Below are positions 18,456 through 28,529 of a stretch of DNA of 64,000 nucleotides, in pieces (positions within the stretch are counted from its first letter, which is position 1; each line of letters begins with the position of its first letter). This stretch comes from Bacteroidales bacterium. Lineage in GTDB: Bacteria > Bacteroidota > Bacteroidia > Bacteroidales > Tenuifilaceae. The stretch spans positions 1-64,000 of the forward strand of contig JACABB010000030.1 of assembly GCA_013376985.1 (NCBI GenBank), in the 5' to 3' direction. The position numbers and the translations under genes were made by a program. The notes under the pieces are model-generated. The model was given only the letters and a program-made list of their open reading frames with translations. It did no database searches and was not told where the DNA came from.

Positions 18456-20114
18456 ATGAAAACCAGAATTACTAAATGGCTTGGAGTTTTATTAATAGGG
18501 ATGACTGGCTGTTACGACTATTCAAATTTCAACAACATCGCTATCGATCCCTTCTCTCCATCTTTTGTGTTTCCTGTGGTGAAATCCAAGATTACATTTA
18601 AAGAATTAGCCGAAAAAAGCGGTGCTAATACCTTAGTTGAACAGCATGCCGGAAGTAATATGTATTTTCTAGCATTTAGGGATACTATTGATATTGGATT
18701 GGCCACAAACCTGTTCAAGACTCCCACAGTTACTTTTAACGACAACTATGGGCTTCCAGGAGGCTTAATTCCACCCATTTTTCCTGTAAATACAACAATA
18801 GTTTTACCAACACAAACCTATAATCAAACTTATAATTCAATTGCTGGGGCAGAACTGAAACAAATAGATTTATCGGGAGGGACGCTACAAGTTAATCTAA
18901 CGAATACGTTTAATCATGACTTTAGTGGCGACATTACCATTACATCCTTAAAAAATGCTTCAACTAATAATCCAGCAACAATTCACTTTACATTGCCAAG
19001 AACTGGAACATCCAACAATTCAATTTCTCTCAACGGGTACTATCTAGATCTTTTAGATCCACCTAGTACTTATAATAATATTAAGTACTCATTAGCAGCA
19101 ACAATTACATCAAGCGGAAACCCAAGTTTAGCAGGTAATATAGCAATACAATTATCAATGAATAGTCCTACCTACCAAAAGATAACTGGAAAAATTAACT
19201 ACTCTTTTATTCACACAAATCAACCCTATTCAATCAGTATTTTCAATTCAACTATTCTGGCCAAACAACATTTAGCAAAACCAAAACTTTCATTGAATTT
19301 TATCAATAGTTTCGGCATACCCTCAAATGTTAATTTTACTCGTTTTGATGTTGAGAATAACCTAGGAACTATTGTTTCTGTGACAAATAATGGAACAACT
19401 CAACCGGGAGATCTATTGATAGGAACACCTAATTTACTTAAATATGCCACAATTAGTAAACCTGTTGATACTACAAAACTTAAACTTGACTATAGTAATT
19501 CCAATATTGAAGATGTTTTTGATATTGCACCCCGTACTATTGGCTTTGGTGCAACATTTAATATAGGAGATGCAACTGCAAACCACAATTATTTTATAAG
19601 AAACGATAGCAAATTTCAACTACTTTCTGAAATAGAAATTCCCCTTCTAGGCTGGGTAGTTACCAATCAAATTGCTGATACACTGGCAAATATAAATTGG
19701 CCAGATCTTCAAAAATCAGATATTTTACTAGGCGATTCTACAAAAGTGACCTTAAAGTTCAAGTTTTCAAATGAGCTCCCTTTAGATATGTTTCTTCAAG
19801 CCTATTTCTTAAATCAAGTTGGAGTAGTAGTTGACTCACTATATGATACTGGATCCAATTGGTTTATCAAAAGTGCACCAGTTACTGCTGCAACAGGTGA
19901 ATCATCTGGTTCAACCAATGCTTATTCTTACATTAAGATGAATAAAGTCAAATACGATAAAATATCAGCATCTCAAAACATGATATTGCTCTTTAAATTT
20001 AAAACGGGTGGTGCAGATAATACTCCCCCTCAGAATATTACAATTCTCTCAACCAATTCCATTGCTATTGATATGAGTATGGAAGTCAGTGGAACCGTTA
20101 AGCCTAAACTTTAA
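18456..20114 (+). CDS. Large lipoprotein, unknown function
   Basis: The 552-residue protein has a lipoprotein signal ending in IGMTGC (Cys19). The mature chain is beta-rich and Asn/Thr/Ser-rich, with many TSSGNPSL-like turns, and shows no catalytic motif I recognise. It is first in a tight three-gene unit with a DUF5723 barrel (12 nt downstream) and an OmpA/PD40 protein, which suggests an envelope complex with a surface-exposed or periplasmic lipoprotein. This may be an adhesin or scaffold, but that is inference. Confidence 0.7.
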   Translation: MKTRITKWLGVLLIGMTGCYDYSNFNNIAIDPFSPSFVFPVVKSKITFKELAEKSGANTLVEQHAGSNMYFLAFRDTIDIGLATNLFKTPTVTFNDNYGLPGGLIPPIFPVNTTIVLPTQTYNQTYNSIAGAELKQIDLSGGTLQVNLTNTFNHDFSGDITITSLKNASTNNPATIHFTLPRTGTSNNSISLNGYYLDLLDPPSTYNNIKYSLAATITSSGNPSLAGNIAIQLSMNSPTYQKITGKINYSFIHTNQPYSISIFNSTILAKQHLAKPKLSLNFINSFGIPSNVNFTRFDVENNLGTIVSVTNNGTTQPGDLLIGTPNLLKYATISKPVDTTKLKLDYSNSNIEDVFDIAPRTIGFGATFNIGDATANHNYFIRNDSKFQLLSEIEIPLLGWVVTNQIADTLANINWPDLQKSDILLGDSTKVTLKFKFSNELPLDMFLQAYFLNQVGVVVDSLYDTGSNWFIKSAPVTAATGESSGSTNAYSYIKMNKVKYDKISASQNMILLFKFKTGGADNTPPQNITILSTNSIAIDMSMEVSGTVKPKL

Positions 20115-20126
20115 ATCTATTGAGCC

Positions 20127-21488
20127 GTGAAAAGAATATCAATTATAATATTCAGCATAGGATTGGTTTTACATGCTAAAGCTCAATCGGAGCTAACATT
20201 ACCTTTCTTAAGAGATGTCTTTCAATCTTCATATATTAATCCTACTGTTCTTCCCGAACATACTGTTAGTTTAGGGTTGCCAGGAATGTCTTCGATCTAT
20301 GGACAGGTTATCCAAAATGGCCTTGTCCTGAAAGATTTCACCGATTTTAGAAACGACACTACACATATAAGTCCTAATAAACTACTCGCTGGGTTAAGTG
20401 ATAAAAACCTTATTTACACAGGAGCAACTGTAGATATTTTTCATCTACGCATAAAAATTCGCAATGGCTACTATTGGATTGGTGTAAGAAACAATCTTAA
20501 CTTAGGATTACAATACCCCAAAAGCCTCATGTCGCTAATAATAAAAGGGAATAAGCAATTTATTGGCAATAGCCTTGATCTAACTAATACTAGACTTGAT
20601 TTGACCTTTTATAATGAGTATTCCTTTGGCATGGCAAAAGAGTATAATCGATGGGTATTCGGCGGAAGAGTAAGCCTACTACAAGGATTATCAAATATTC
20701 AGTTTGATCCTAAAAGTTTTAACATCAGCATCGACAACGATATGTATGTTCATACCGCTGAGGCTGATGTAAAGATGAATACAGCTGGAATTCCCAAAAA
20801 TAGTAAGGGTGATTTCAGCTTCGATCATATTCAGGACATGACCTATTTAACAAATTATTTTTCGAATTTTAAAAATAAGGGCATATCCCTCAGCGCTGGA
20901 GTAACATACAAATTAGATGATAAAACAAGGTTTTCGGCCGCTTTTTCTGATCTTGGCTATATTAACTGGAAGGATAGCGTTACAAACTACACCATGAAGG
21001 GCAAAACCAACTTTGGTGGTGTTGATATGCTAACTGGATGGCTATACAGCAATAAGATTAATACTGATTCATTGATTAATAAGATGAAAGATGATTTTGT
21101 TCGAGATACTATTCATACTAACTATAGAACATACTTGCATCCTAAATTTTTAGTATCGGCAAGTTATGATATATTCCGCAGAACAACCATTGGAATATCT
21201 GCCACGGGAGTTTACAACAAAAAACTTTATCCCGCATTTACGCTAGGCTTCTCACAGGGTTTAGGTAGATTTTTTAATCTAATTTCAACCATATCCTACA
21301 ATCAAAAAACAATTAATAATCTTGGAGTAGGTCTAGTAATTAAACCGGGACCAATGCAGATATTCATAATTGCAGATAACGTCTACCCAGCAATTAATCC
21401 TCTTTATACTACTAACGTCAATTTTAGAGTAGGTATAAATCTGGTATTTGGCAGAGTTAAACCAGCAGTTGGTTTACCCTACAGATAA
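20127..21488 (+). CDS. DUF5723-like outer membrane protein
   Basis: The start is GTG, 12 nt after the lipoprotein gene. The 453-residue product has a signal peptide cleaved after LHAKA, then QSELTLPFLRDVFQSSYINPTVLPEHTVSLGLPG, written here as the motif run SSYINPTVLPEHTVSLGLPG that is typical of the DUF5723 family of Bacteroidota barrels. The C-terminal portion has alternating beta strands and ends with a short extension after VFGRVKPAVG. Function is unknown. Such genes often sit beside OmpA/PD40 genes, as here, and an outer-membrane anchoring role is plausible. Confidence 0.7.
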   Translation: MKRISIIIFSIGLVLHAKAQSELTLPFLRDVFQSSYINPTVLPEHTVSLGLPGMSSIYGQVIQNGLVLKDFTDFRNDTTHISPNKLLAGLSDKNLIYTGATVDIFHLRIKIRNGYYWIGVRNNLNLGLQYPKSLMSLIIKGNKQFIGNSLDLTNTRLDLTFYNEYSFGMAKEYNRWVFGGRVSLLQGLSNIQFDPKSFNISIDNDMYVHTAEADVKMNTAGIPKNSKGDFSFDHIQDMTYLTNYFSNFKNKGISLSAGVTYKLDDKTRFSAAFSDLGYINWKDSVTNYTMKGKTNFGGVDMLTGWLYSNKINTDSLINKMKDDFVRDTIHTNYRTYLHPKFLVSASYDIFRRTTIGISATGVYNKKLYPAFTLGFSQGLGRFFNLISTISYNQKTINNLGVGLVIKPGPMQIFIIADNVYPAINPLYTTNVNFRVGINLVFGRVKPAVGLPYR

Positions 21489-21504
21489 TAGCTATTCCTA
21501 AGTT

Positions 21505-23898
21505 ATGAAGAACACAATAAAGATCGCTATGAAAAAACTTATTAAACATATACTCCCTTTCGCAATAGGATTTTTACTGGTTGTAATTAATGCACCAGCA
21601 CAATCAACCTTTGCGCCCCAAAATCTAGGATCAAGTGTAAACTCTGAATACTCCGAGATTAACCCTGTTTTATCAATAGATGGTAAAACGTTGTATTTTT
21701 CTAGGGCTAATCACCCAGAAAATACTGCTGGCCGTTTAAATAGTCAAGATGTTTGGTTTAGTACCCTAAATGATGATGGTACATGGAGTTCAGCAAAACG
21801 ATTACCAAAAGAGGTTAACATTGGCCGCTATAACGCTATTCTTGCCACTCTCGGCGATGGTAAATCGTTCCTCATAAACGGAGTGTATAATAGAAGAGGA
21901 ACTTTGTGGTTGGAGCGTGGATATTCTATCATTAAAAAGATTGACGACAATACTTGGAGTAAACCCAAACGCATTCATATAAAAGGTTATTCACGAATGA
22001 ATAAAGGCAAAGTATCAAATGCATATATTTCACCCAGTGGAGATCTATTATTCTTGGCCTTTTCTACAAAACCAAATAATTCAAAGTTAACCATTTATGT
22101 ATCTAGGCAAAGTGATAGCTTAAGATACGGTAAACCCAAAGAACTTAAAGGAGATATAAACAAAGGGAAAAGCGCAGAGGCCCCATTTCTTAGTGCTGAT
22201 CGAAAAACCCTTTATTTTTCTGCTAATTATGGTAATGGTCGCGATAATTTTGATCTTTACAAATGTGAACGTACTGATGATTCATTTCGAAAATGGTCAA
22301 AACCTGTATTAATTCCAGACTCTATAAACACGCCCAACTGGGATTCATACTATAAACTTAATGCCAAAGGTAGTTGGGCCTATTACTGCTCAATAACCAA
22401 CTCTTTGGGAAAATCTGATATCTTTAGAATTAAACTCTTTGAAGAGAGCCCTTTTGTGAAGGTATCTGGTTTAATTCTTAACAAACTTGATGAAACCCTA
22501 ATGCATATTGATACTAGCTATCAAATATTAGTTAATGGAGAATTGCATCCAAATGTAAAAATTGATAAAGCATCCGCTTCATATGAAGTTTTACTTCCTC
22601 TGGGTAATCTTTACTCAATAAAGCCTGTTTTAAAGAATTGGAATGGCATATCAAGCGATATCGATGTTAGAGATGTAAAGGAGTACTCCGAATCCAAATT
22701 AAATCTTTACCTATCAACAATTCCGTTCGTTTTAATTAAAGGTAAAATCATTGACAAAAGAACTAATTTGCCAATTTCCCTTGAAAAAAATCCAAGGGTA
22801 CTTATCAATGGGATGGAATACGATTCCGTTAAATACGATCAATTCTCGGCAAGCTACCAAGTACTTCTACCTCTTGGTTCAAAGTATGTAGTAGAAGCAA
22901 AAGTTAAAAATTTTACACCAAAAGCAGATACTGTAGATGTATTAAAAGAGACTGTTTATCAAGAACGTGAGGTTAACCTTTACTTATCCTCCCATCCATG
23001 GGTTGAGGTCAAAGGAGTGGCACTTGATAACAATTCGTTCACCCCAATTATTGGAAATTCAAATCCAAAACTTCTTATTGATGGTGTTCCCGTCGATAGT
23101 ATTACTATTGATCCAGCATCTGGCGAATTTACTATTAGGCTTCCCTATGGTAAGAAATATAAAACGGCTATCGCTTCTAAGGATTATAATATTATTGAGA
23201 ATGAATTAGATTTATCTGGTTATGTCGAATTTACAACAATAAAACATAACGTATTTGGCGAACGAAAGGATGCAAAAATGGCTATTCTTTCAGGTAAAAT
23301 TATAAATACTAAAACAGACAAACCCCTTGAAGTGGGCATTCCTGTAAAATTGAAAATAAATGGAGTTATTTCTGCAGCATTCAAATATGATTCTATAAAA
23401 CTTGAGTATACTCTTAAACTTCCTGTTGGATATATTTATGATCTAACTCCTTCTGTTTATAATTTTTACAATAAATATGAACCGCTTGATCTTACTAAGG
23501 TTACTGCAATGACCAAAATTCCAAAGAATTTTTATGTCACCCCAATTGAAGTTGGACAGTCAGTTGATATTGAGAATATTTTCTTTGAAACTTCAAAAGC
23601 AGAACTTAAACCTACATCATTTAAAGCTCTAAATGCTCTAGTTTCATTCCTAAATGAGTATCCAAATGTTAGGGTTGAAATTAGCGGGCATACAGATAAT
23701 ATTGGTGCAGCTAACATTAACATGTCCATATCAGAACAAAGAGCCCAGTCTGTTGCAGAATATGTTATCTCAATGGGTGTACAAGCATCCAGAGTGGTCT
23801 CTAAGGGTTATGGTTTAACCAAACCTAAATACACGAATAAAACACCTCAGGGAAGAGCAAAGAATAGAAGAGTTGAGTTTATGATTACTGGTATATAA
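21505..23898 (+). CDS. OmpA-family protein with PD40 propeller and four tandem repeats
   Basis: The 797-residue protein has a signal peptide ending in APAQS. A PD40/TolB-type beta-propeller follows (about 35-310), seen in blades such as EINPVLSIDGKTLYFSR and AEAPFLSADRKTLYFSANYG. Next come four tandem ~85-residue modules (about 315-670), each with a VKVSGLIL-like strand, a LVNG/LING motif and a YxVLLPLG strand. The C-terminal OmpA peptidoglycan-binding domain (about 680-797) has IFFETSKAELKP, ISGHTDNIGAAN, LSEQRA-like NMSISEQRAQSV and GRAKNRRVEF. The domain order resembles PorE-type envelope anchors of type IX secretion, although the repeat block is unusual. A second ATG at 21529 would shorten the signal peptide. 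Confidence 0.85.
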   Translation: MKNTIKIAMKKLIKHILPFAIGFLLVVINAPAQSTFAPQNLGSSVNSEYSEINPVLSIDGKTLYFSRANHPENTAGRLNSQDVWFSTLNDDGTWSSAKRLPKEVNIGRYNAILATLGDGKSFLINGVYNRRGTLWLERGYSIIKKIDDNTWSKPKRIHIKGYSRMNKGKVSNAYISPSGDLLFLAFSTKPNNSKLTIYVSRQSDSLRYGKPKELKGDINKGKSAEAPFLSADRKTLYFSANYGNGRDNFDLYKCERTDDSFRKWSKPVLIPDSINTPNWDSYYKLNAKGSWAYYCSITNSLGKSDIFRIKLFEESPFVKVSGLILNKLDETLMHIDTSYQILVNGELHPNVKIDKASASYEVLLPLGNLYSIKPVLKNWNGISSDIDVRDVKEYSESKLNLYLSTIPFVLIKGKIIDKRTNLPISLEKNPRVLINGMEYDSVKYDQFSASYQVLLPLGSKYVVEAKVKNFTPKADTVDVLKETVYQEREVNLYLSSHPWVEVKGVALDNNSFTPIIGNSNPKLLIDGVPVDSITIDPASGEFTIRLPYGKKYKTAIASKDYNIIENELDLSGYVEFTTIKHNVFGERKDAKMAILSGKIINTKTDKPLEVGIPVKLKINGVISAAFKYDSIKLEYTLKLPVGYIYDLTPSVYNFYNKYEPLDLTKVTAMTKIPKNFYVTPIEVGQSVDIENIFFETSKAELKPTSFKALNALVSFLNEYPNVRVEISGHTDNIGAANINMSISEQRAQSVAEYVISMGVQASRVVSKGYGLTKPKYTNKTPQGRAKNRRVEFMITGI

Positions 23899-23920
23899 AC
23901 TATAAATTGATCACTCAATA

Positions 23921-23960
23921 AAAGAGACCGTCTCGTTTTACTTTTGAGACGGTCTCTTCC
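23921..23960. terminator. Bidirectional intrinsic terminator
   Basis: AAGAGACCGTCTC (23922-23934) pairs perfectly with GAGACGGTCTCTT (23946-23958) over an 11-nt loop. It lies between the converging OmpA gene (ending 23898) and the first nuclease gene (ending 24037), and can serve both. Confidence 0.9.
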
Positions 23961-24036
23961 TTTTCATCCAAAACACTTACATTAACCCTTGTAAACCTTA
24001 TATTTTAAAATAAACAATGTAACGCCAAACAAAATA

Positions 24037-25407
24037 TTAACTTGTTGCGCCTGTATCAACCTTAGATTCAATTGCACTTTGTATTGTTGTAGATACATTA
24101 TTTAGAAAATCATATCCCGTTTGGCTTTCAATATAATCCACGGTAGTACGATAGTTGCCCCATGCGCTACTTACACTTTGAGTATTTGGTGTCCATATTG
24201 CAATCACACGAGTAGATGAGGTAATTCTTGTTACATCGTTATCTCCAACAGGAAGCACAACTATTATTTTCCAAACGTATGCAGGAACTACAATACTTTT
24301 GGAAGCGATTGTACTTAATGAGCCATTTGAACCAACTCCGCCTTGTCCCCAAGGACCAGAAATTATATATAATTCATTACCAGCATCAACAAGAGTTCTA
24401 CAATAATTTTCAAGATTAACCCATGTTTGTTGATTATTAATTGGTGCTTGTGGAACCATATTGGTCATTAAAAAAGTTGCTGAGTTATCAGCTACAGAAC
24501 CAGTTCTATCTGCGCTAGGACACATATGTCCTCTATCAAATCCTGAACCTGAAAAATCGGTAGCGCCTACTTGTACCCAACCAGAAGGTAATGTAGCATC
24601 AGCACGAAAATCATCCTGTCTTGCAGCAGATCCAAGCCATGCACTACTAAGATGCCATGATACCCAGTTACAAGTCCTCTTGCTATCATTATATGACATT
24701 GTATACTGCGTTTTGGTCATTAAGTAGTTGTTAGGATAAGATGTACTTGCAACAGCACCAGAAGGATTCCCTAAAGCCATATTATCATCACGTGTTGGAG
24801 TTCCACCGCCGCCACCGCCGCCTGAATAAGCATTAATTGTGAAATCATCAATATTAATGCGTGCTGTTCCTCCTGAAATTTTGCGAATTTCAAATCTAAC
24901 ATTTCCTGATTGGCTAACTGTGAATGATACTTTTGCAAGAGTTGTTGAAGAAGATGTAACTGTTGATCCAACTTTAGTCCAAGTTGATCCAGCATTGGTT
25001 GACATGTAAAGCTCCCATGTACTGGATGCATCCGAACTAAATACAGCATGGTAAACATCAACGGTTGATGCTCCGTAAGTATAATCAAACTGCATGGTGA
25101 TTTTACCTGTGTTTTGCACTCTAACGGATTTTGTTCCGTTTTTTCTATCAGTACTTAAGTTTCCCAAAAGAGCATCATTAAGATACCATGATCCTGTTCC
25201 AAGGGTAACAGCTGCTCCAGCATAAGCTGTTTTTGTGCCAGTTTCAAAATCCTCAGTCATCAATGATGATGATGTCACTTTATGAAGTGTTTCCTGTGTT
25301 GAGGCTGTAGGCTCAACACTCTCCTTTTGACAGGAGATAAAGAAAGCAGTAATAGCTATCAAGGCTGATAATACTACGATTCTGCTTCGTAGAAATGTTT
25401 TTTTCAT
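24037..25407 (-). CDS. Secreted NUC1-family DNA/RNA endonuclease with N-terminal beta-sandwich
   Basis: This lipoprotein (signal to AFFISC, Cys26) carries a DNA/RNA non-specific endonuclease of the Serratia/NucA family in its C-terminal half. The catalytic DRGH is in GFDRGHMCPSADRTG (about residue 290), followed by the metal-binding asparagine region TNMVPQAPINNQQTW and NLENYCR. The first ~170 mature residues, missing from the two downstream paralogs, form a beta-rich domain with ALLGNLSTDRKNGTKSVRV and SGNVRFEIRKI, resembling a carbohydrate-binding or jelly-roll module. A seven-glycine linker joins the two parts. It should act outside the cell or on the surface on extracellular nucleic acid. 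No immunity gene is adjacent. Confidence 0.88.
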   Translation of the reverse strand: MKKTFLRSRIVVLSALIAITAFFISCQKESVEPTASTQETLHKVTSSSLMTEDFETGTKTAYAGAAVTLGTGSWYLNDALLGNLSTDRKNGTKSVRVQNTGKITMQFDYTYGASTVDVYHAVFSSDASSTWELYMSTNAGSTWTKVGSTVTSSSTTLAKVSFTVSQSGNVRFEIRKISGGTARINIDDFTINAYSGGGGGGGTPTRDDNMALGNPSGAVASTSYPNNYLMTKTQYTMSYNDSKRTCNWVSWHLSSAWLGSAARQDDFRADATLPSGWVQVGATDFSGSGFDRGHMCPSADRTGSVADNSATFLMTNMVPQAPINNQQTWVNLENYCRTLVDAGNELYIISGPWGQGGVGSNGSLSTIASKSIVVPAYVWKIIVVLPVGDNDVTRITSSTRVIAIWTPNTQSVSSAWGNYRTTVDYIESQTGYDFLNNVSTTIQSAIESKVDTGATS

Positions 25408-25837
25408 ATTTTATGGTTTAAAAGTTAGGTAACTAAATGTAAGGATATTTACTACCAAGAATGAAATTCAAATCTTAACAAAACATCAATAAATAGAATT
25501 GCTCTTTACAATTAAACGATTGTTTTAGACGAAAGGAATTCGTTCTTTTCTTTTTATAAAAAAAGAACATGTCTCAACTCTTCTTTTGGATGATTTTTCC
25601 CAAAAATGAACTTTAGTAATTTTAAATAAAACGCTAGAATTAGGTTTTATCCTACCTATTCTAATCTCTTATTGATAATTATTGATACAACTTATTGCGT
25701 TGGTTATCAGGATTAATAGTAGTATTTACAAGATTTATAATACAAATATTAAACTGCAGATATCTGAATTGAATACCCCGTTGGTTGAAAAAAACTTTCT
25801 CGATGAATAATGAAAAAACTGGAGGATTTAGTAAAAA

Positions 25838-25882
25838 TTAAAAAAGGAATCATCTCAAAAATATATTGAGACGATCCCTTTC
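25838..25882 (-). terminator. Intrinsic terminator after the second nuclease gene
   Basis: A 15-bp imperfect inverted repeat (25843-25857 with 25867-25881) lies downstream of the gene ending at 25952. The two mismatches are G:U wobbles only when read on the minus strand, where the stem is followed by a run of U. The rest of the 544-bp gap (25408-25951) holds the leader and promoter of the first nuclease gene and no further gene. Confidence 0.8.
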
Positions 25883-25951
25883 CATTAAAGAAAATCTTAT
25901 TTACTTTTTATAACTTAAATCATTTTGTAAAATGCTAATTATAACTAACTA

Positions 25952-26851
25952 TTAACTAGTTGCACCTGTATCAACTTTTGATTCAATTGCGCTTTGTATT
26001 GTTGTAGATACGTTAGAGAGAAAATTATATCCCGTTTGACTTTCAATGTAATCTACAGTAGTACGATAACCGCCCCAAGCACTACTTACACTTTGATTGT
26101 TAGGCATCCATACAGCAATTACGCGGGTAGATGAGGTTATTCTGGTTACATCGCTTGATCCTACAGGAAGCACAACGATTACTTTCCAAACATAAGCAGG
26201 AACTACAATGCTTTTGCTCGAAATTGTAGTTTTTGCTCCGCTTGAACCTGTTCCGCCTTGTCCCCATGGGCCTGAAATAATATATAATTCATTACCAGCA
26301 TTAACAAGGGTTCTGCAGTAATTTTCTAGGTTAGCCCATGTTTGTTGGTTATTAACCGGTGCTTGTGGAACCATATTGGTCATCAGGAATGTTGCAGAGT
26401 TATCTGCTACTGAGCCTGTTCTATCTGCACTTGGACACATATGTCCTCTATCAAATCCTGAACCTGAAAAATCAGTACCCCCAACCTGAACCCAGCCAGA
26501 GGGAAGCGAAGTGTCATTCCTAAAATCATCTTGCCTTGCTGCAGAGCCAATCCATGCGCTGCTACACTGCCAAGAAACCCAATTGCAAGTCTTCTTACTA
26601 TTGTTATATGACATTGTATATTGGGTTTTAGTCATCAGGTAGTTATTTGGATAACTTGTACTATTAGCAACTGCGCCAGAAGGATTACCCAGTGCCATAT
26701 TATTATCCCGTGTAGCTGTTACTTTTTGAATTCCTGTTTGAGGAGCATTCGATGGTTCAATATTCTCTTTTTGGCAAGAGATTATTATAGCTGACATAGC
26801 TATTAGAGCAGATAATGCAATAATTCTGCTTCTTGAAAATAATTTCTTCAT
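25952..26851 (-). CDS. Secreted NUC1-family DNA/RNA endonuclease, paralog 2
   Basis: This 299-residue lipoprotein (signal to IIISC, Cys26) has a short linker and then the NUC1 nuclease domain, with GFDRGHMCPSADRTG near residue 134 and the same NMVPQAP...NLENYCR segment as its neighbours. It lacks the beta-sandwich domain of the first gene. It is nearly identical to paralog 3 across the catalytic domain. A conserved ACCTAACT leader lies before the ATG in all three copies. It is predicted to cut extracellular DNA and RNA. Confidence 0.9.
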   Translation of the reverse strand: MKKLFSRSRIIALSALIAMSAIIISCQKENIEPSNAPQTGIQKVTATRDNNMALGNPSGAVANSTSYPNNYLMTKTQYTMSYNNSKKTCNWVSWQCSSAWIGSAARQDDFRNDTSLPSGWVQVGGTDFSGSGFDRGHMCPSADRTGSVADNSATFLMTNMVPQAPVNNQQTWANLENYCRTLVNAGNELYIISGPWGQGGTGSSGAKTTISSKSIVVPAYVWKVIVVLPVGSSDVTRITSSTRVIAVWMPNNQSVSSAWGGYRTTVDYIESQTGYNFLSNVSTTIQSAIESKVDTGATS

Positions 26852-27188
26852 AGTTTTTAGTTTTTAAAGAGTTAGGTTCACCCAAATTAAGGCGATTATA
26901 CTCATAGGGAAATAGATGCAAAAAAAATTGACGAATAAATAGATTCATTCTATAAATTCGGGAGTGTTTTTTAGAATAAGGTTGTTTAATAACAGAATTA
27001 ATTGGGATTTAATAAATATAAAAAGCAAGTTTTTATATTTATTTTCCAAATACCCTGTTTTTAGGGTTGATTCAGAAACTATAAAAAACAGGTTTTATAC
27101 TCTTTTCCAATTTACTATTTGATATCACTACTGTCCGACTAAAATATTAAATAATACATGAAATACTTGATATTACTACATTTAATAT

Positions 27189-27339
27189 ATAGGTCGCCCC
27201 TAACGGGGCTTGTTTTTCGGTTTAATAAAAATTCTACAAATAGATCATCGCTCTGCGACTATAAAAAGCAGCATTGCTGCGAACTATTTGTAGAATAGAT
27301 GATTAAATTTTAGCTAGAAGCAGCATCGCTGCGACCTAT
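27189..27339. repeat. Nested inverted repeat, 151 bp
   Basis: The outer arms ATAGGTCGC (27189-27197) and GCGACCTAT (27331-27339) match exactly. Inside them ATTCTACAAATAG (27231-27243) pairs with CTATTTGTAGAAT (27284-27296), and the centre carries GCAGCATTGCTGC (27268-27280). A further hairpin GCCCC/GGGGC lies at 27196-27209. It fills part of the 781-bp gap between nuclease genes 2 and 3, which has no other gene. It looks like a dispersed non-coding element. Confidence 0.65.
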
Positions 27340-27530
27340 TGTTTTTAGATTTTTTCTCGGTTAATAATGATTTGATATATTCTATTCTGATATACGCCAG
27401 AATTAATGGTAGTATTGGCAATATTTACGTTAAAAATATTAGGTTAAAGATATCTTAATAGAAGCTCCTATTAATGGTAAAATATATTTTCTCATTGATC
27501 ATTAAAAAATTATAAAATCTAATAGCAATT

Positions 27531-27563
27531 AAAAAAGGAATCATCTCGGAGATGATTCCTTTC
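27531..27563 (-). terminator. Intrinsic terminator after the third nuclease gene
   Basis: AAAGGAATCATCTC (27534-27547) and GAGATGATTCCTTT (27549-27562) form a perfect 14-bp inverted repeat. On the minus strand it is followed by a U-run. It lies about 70 nt past the stop of the gene ending at 27633 and is clearly related to the terminator at 25838-25882. Confidence 0.88.
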
Positions 27564-27632
27564 CTTCAAACAAAATCTTATTTAGCCTTTATAACTTAAA
27601 TCATTTTGTAAAATGCTAATTATAACTAACTA

Positions 27633-28529
27633 TTAACTAGTTGCACCTGTATCAACTTTTGATTCAATTGCGCTTTGTATTGTTGTGGATACATTGGATA
27701 GGAAATTATATCCTGTCATACTTTCAATGTAGTCTACGGTTGTACGATAGCCACCCCATGCAGTACTAATACTTTGGGTATTGGGCATCCATACAGCAAT
27801 TACACGGGTAGATGATGTTATTCTAGATACATCGCTTGATCCTACAGGAAGTACAACGATTACTTTCCAAACATAGGCAGGTACTACAATATTCTTGGTT
27901 GAAATTGTTGATTTTGTTCCACTGGAACCTGTTCCACCTTGTCCGTAAGGGCCTGAAATAATGTATAATTCATTACCTGCATTGACGAGAGTTCTGCAGT
28001 AATTTTCGAGGTTAGCCCAAGTTTGTTGATTATTGGTTGGAGCTTGAGGAACCATGTTGGTCATAAGGAATGTTGCAGAGTTATCAGTTACAGACCCTGT
28101 TCTGTCTGCGCTTGGACACATATGCCCCCTATCAAATCCTGAACCTGAATAATCGGTACCACCAACTTGTACCCAGCCTGATGGAAGCGAAGTATCATTT
28201 CTAAAATCATCTTGTCTTGCAGCGGAACCAATCCATGCGCTGCTGCATTGCCAAGAAACCCAATTGCAAGTCCTTTTACTATCATTGTATGACATTGTAT
28301 ATTGAGTCTTGGTCATTAAATAGTTATTGGGATAAGACGTACTTGCAACAGCCCCGGAAGGATTTCCCAAGGCCATATTGTCGTCCCGAGTAGCAGTTGC
28401 CTTTTGAATTCCTGTTTGAGGGGAATTTGAGGGTTCAATGTTCTCTTTTTGGCAAGAGATTACAATAGCTGACATAGCTATTAGAGCAGATAATGCGATA
28501 ATTCTGCTTCTTGAAATTAATTTTTTCAT
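27633..28529 (-). CDS. Secreted NUC1-family DNA/RNA endonuclease, paralog 3
   Basis: This is the first gene of the triplet in transcription order. The 298-residue lipoprotein (signal to IVISC, Cys26) has the NUC1 catalytic motif GFDRGHMCPSADRTG near residue 134. Relative to paralog 2 it differs by scattered substitutions such as GPYGQGG for GPWGQGG. The nearly constant C-terminal end (SAIESKVDTGATS) in all three copies argues for recent duplication or gene conversion. It is predicted to be extracytoplasmic. Confidence 0.9.
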   Translation of the reverse strand: MKKLISRSRIIALSALIAMSAIVISCQKENIEPSNSPQTGIQKATATRDDNMALGNPSGAVASTSYPNNYLMTKTQYTMSYNDSKRTCNWVSWQCSSAWIGSAARQDDFRNDTSLPSGWVQVGGTDYSGSGFDRGHMCPSADRTGSVTDNSATFLMTNMVPQAPTNNQQTWANLENYCRTLVNAGNELYIISGPYGQGGTGSSGTKSTISTKNIVVPAYVWKVIVVLPVGSSDVSRITSSTRVIAVWMPNTQSISTAWGGYRTTVDYIESMTGYNFLSNVSTTIQSAIESKVDTGATS

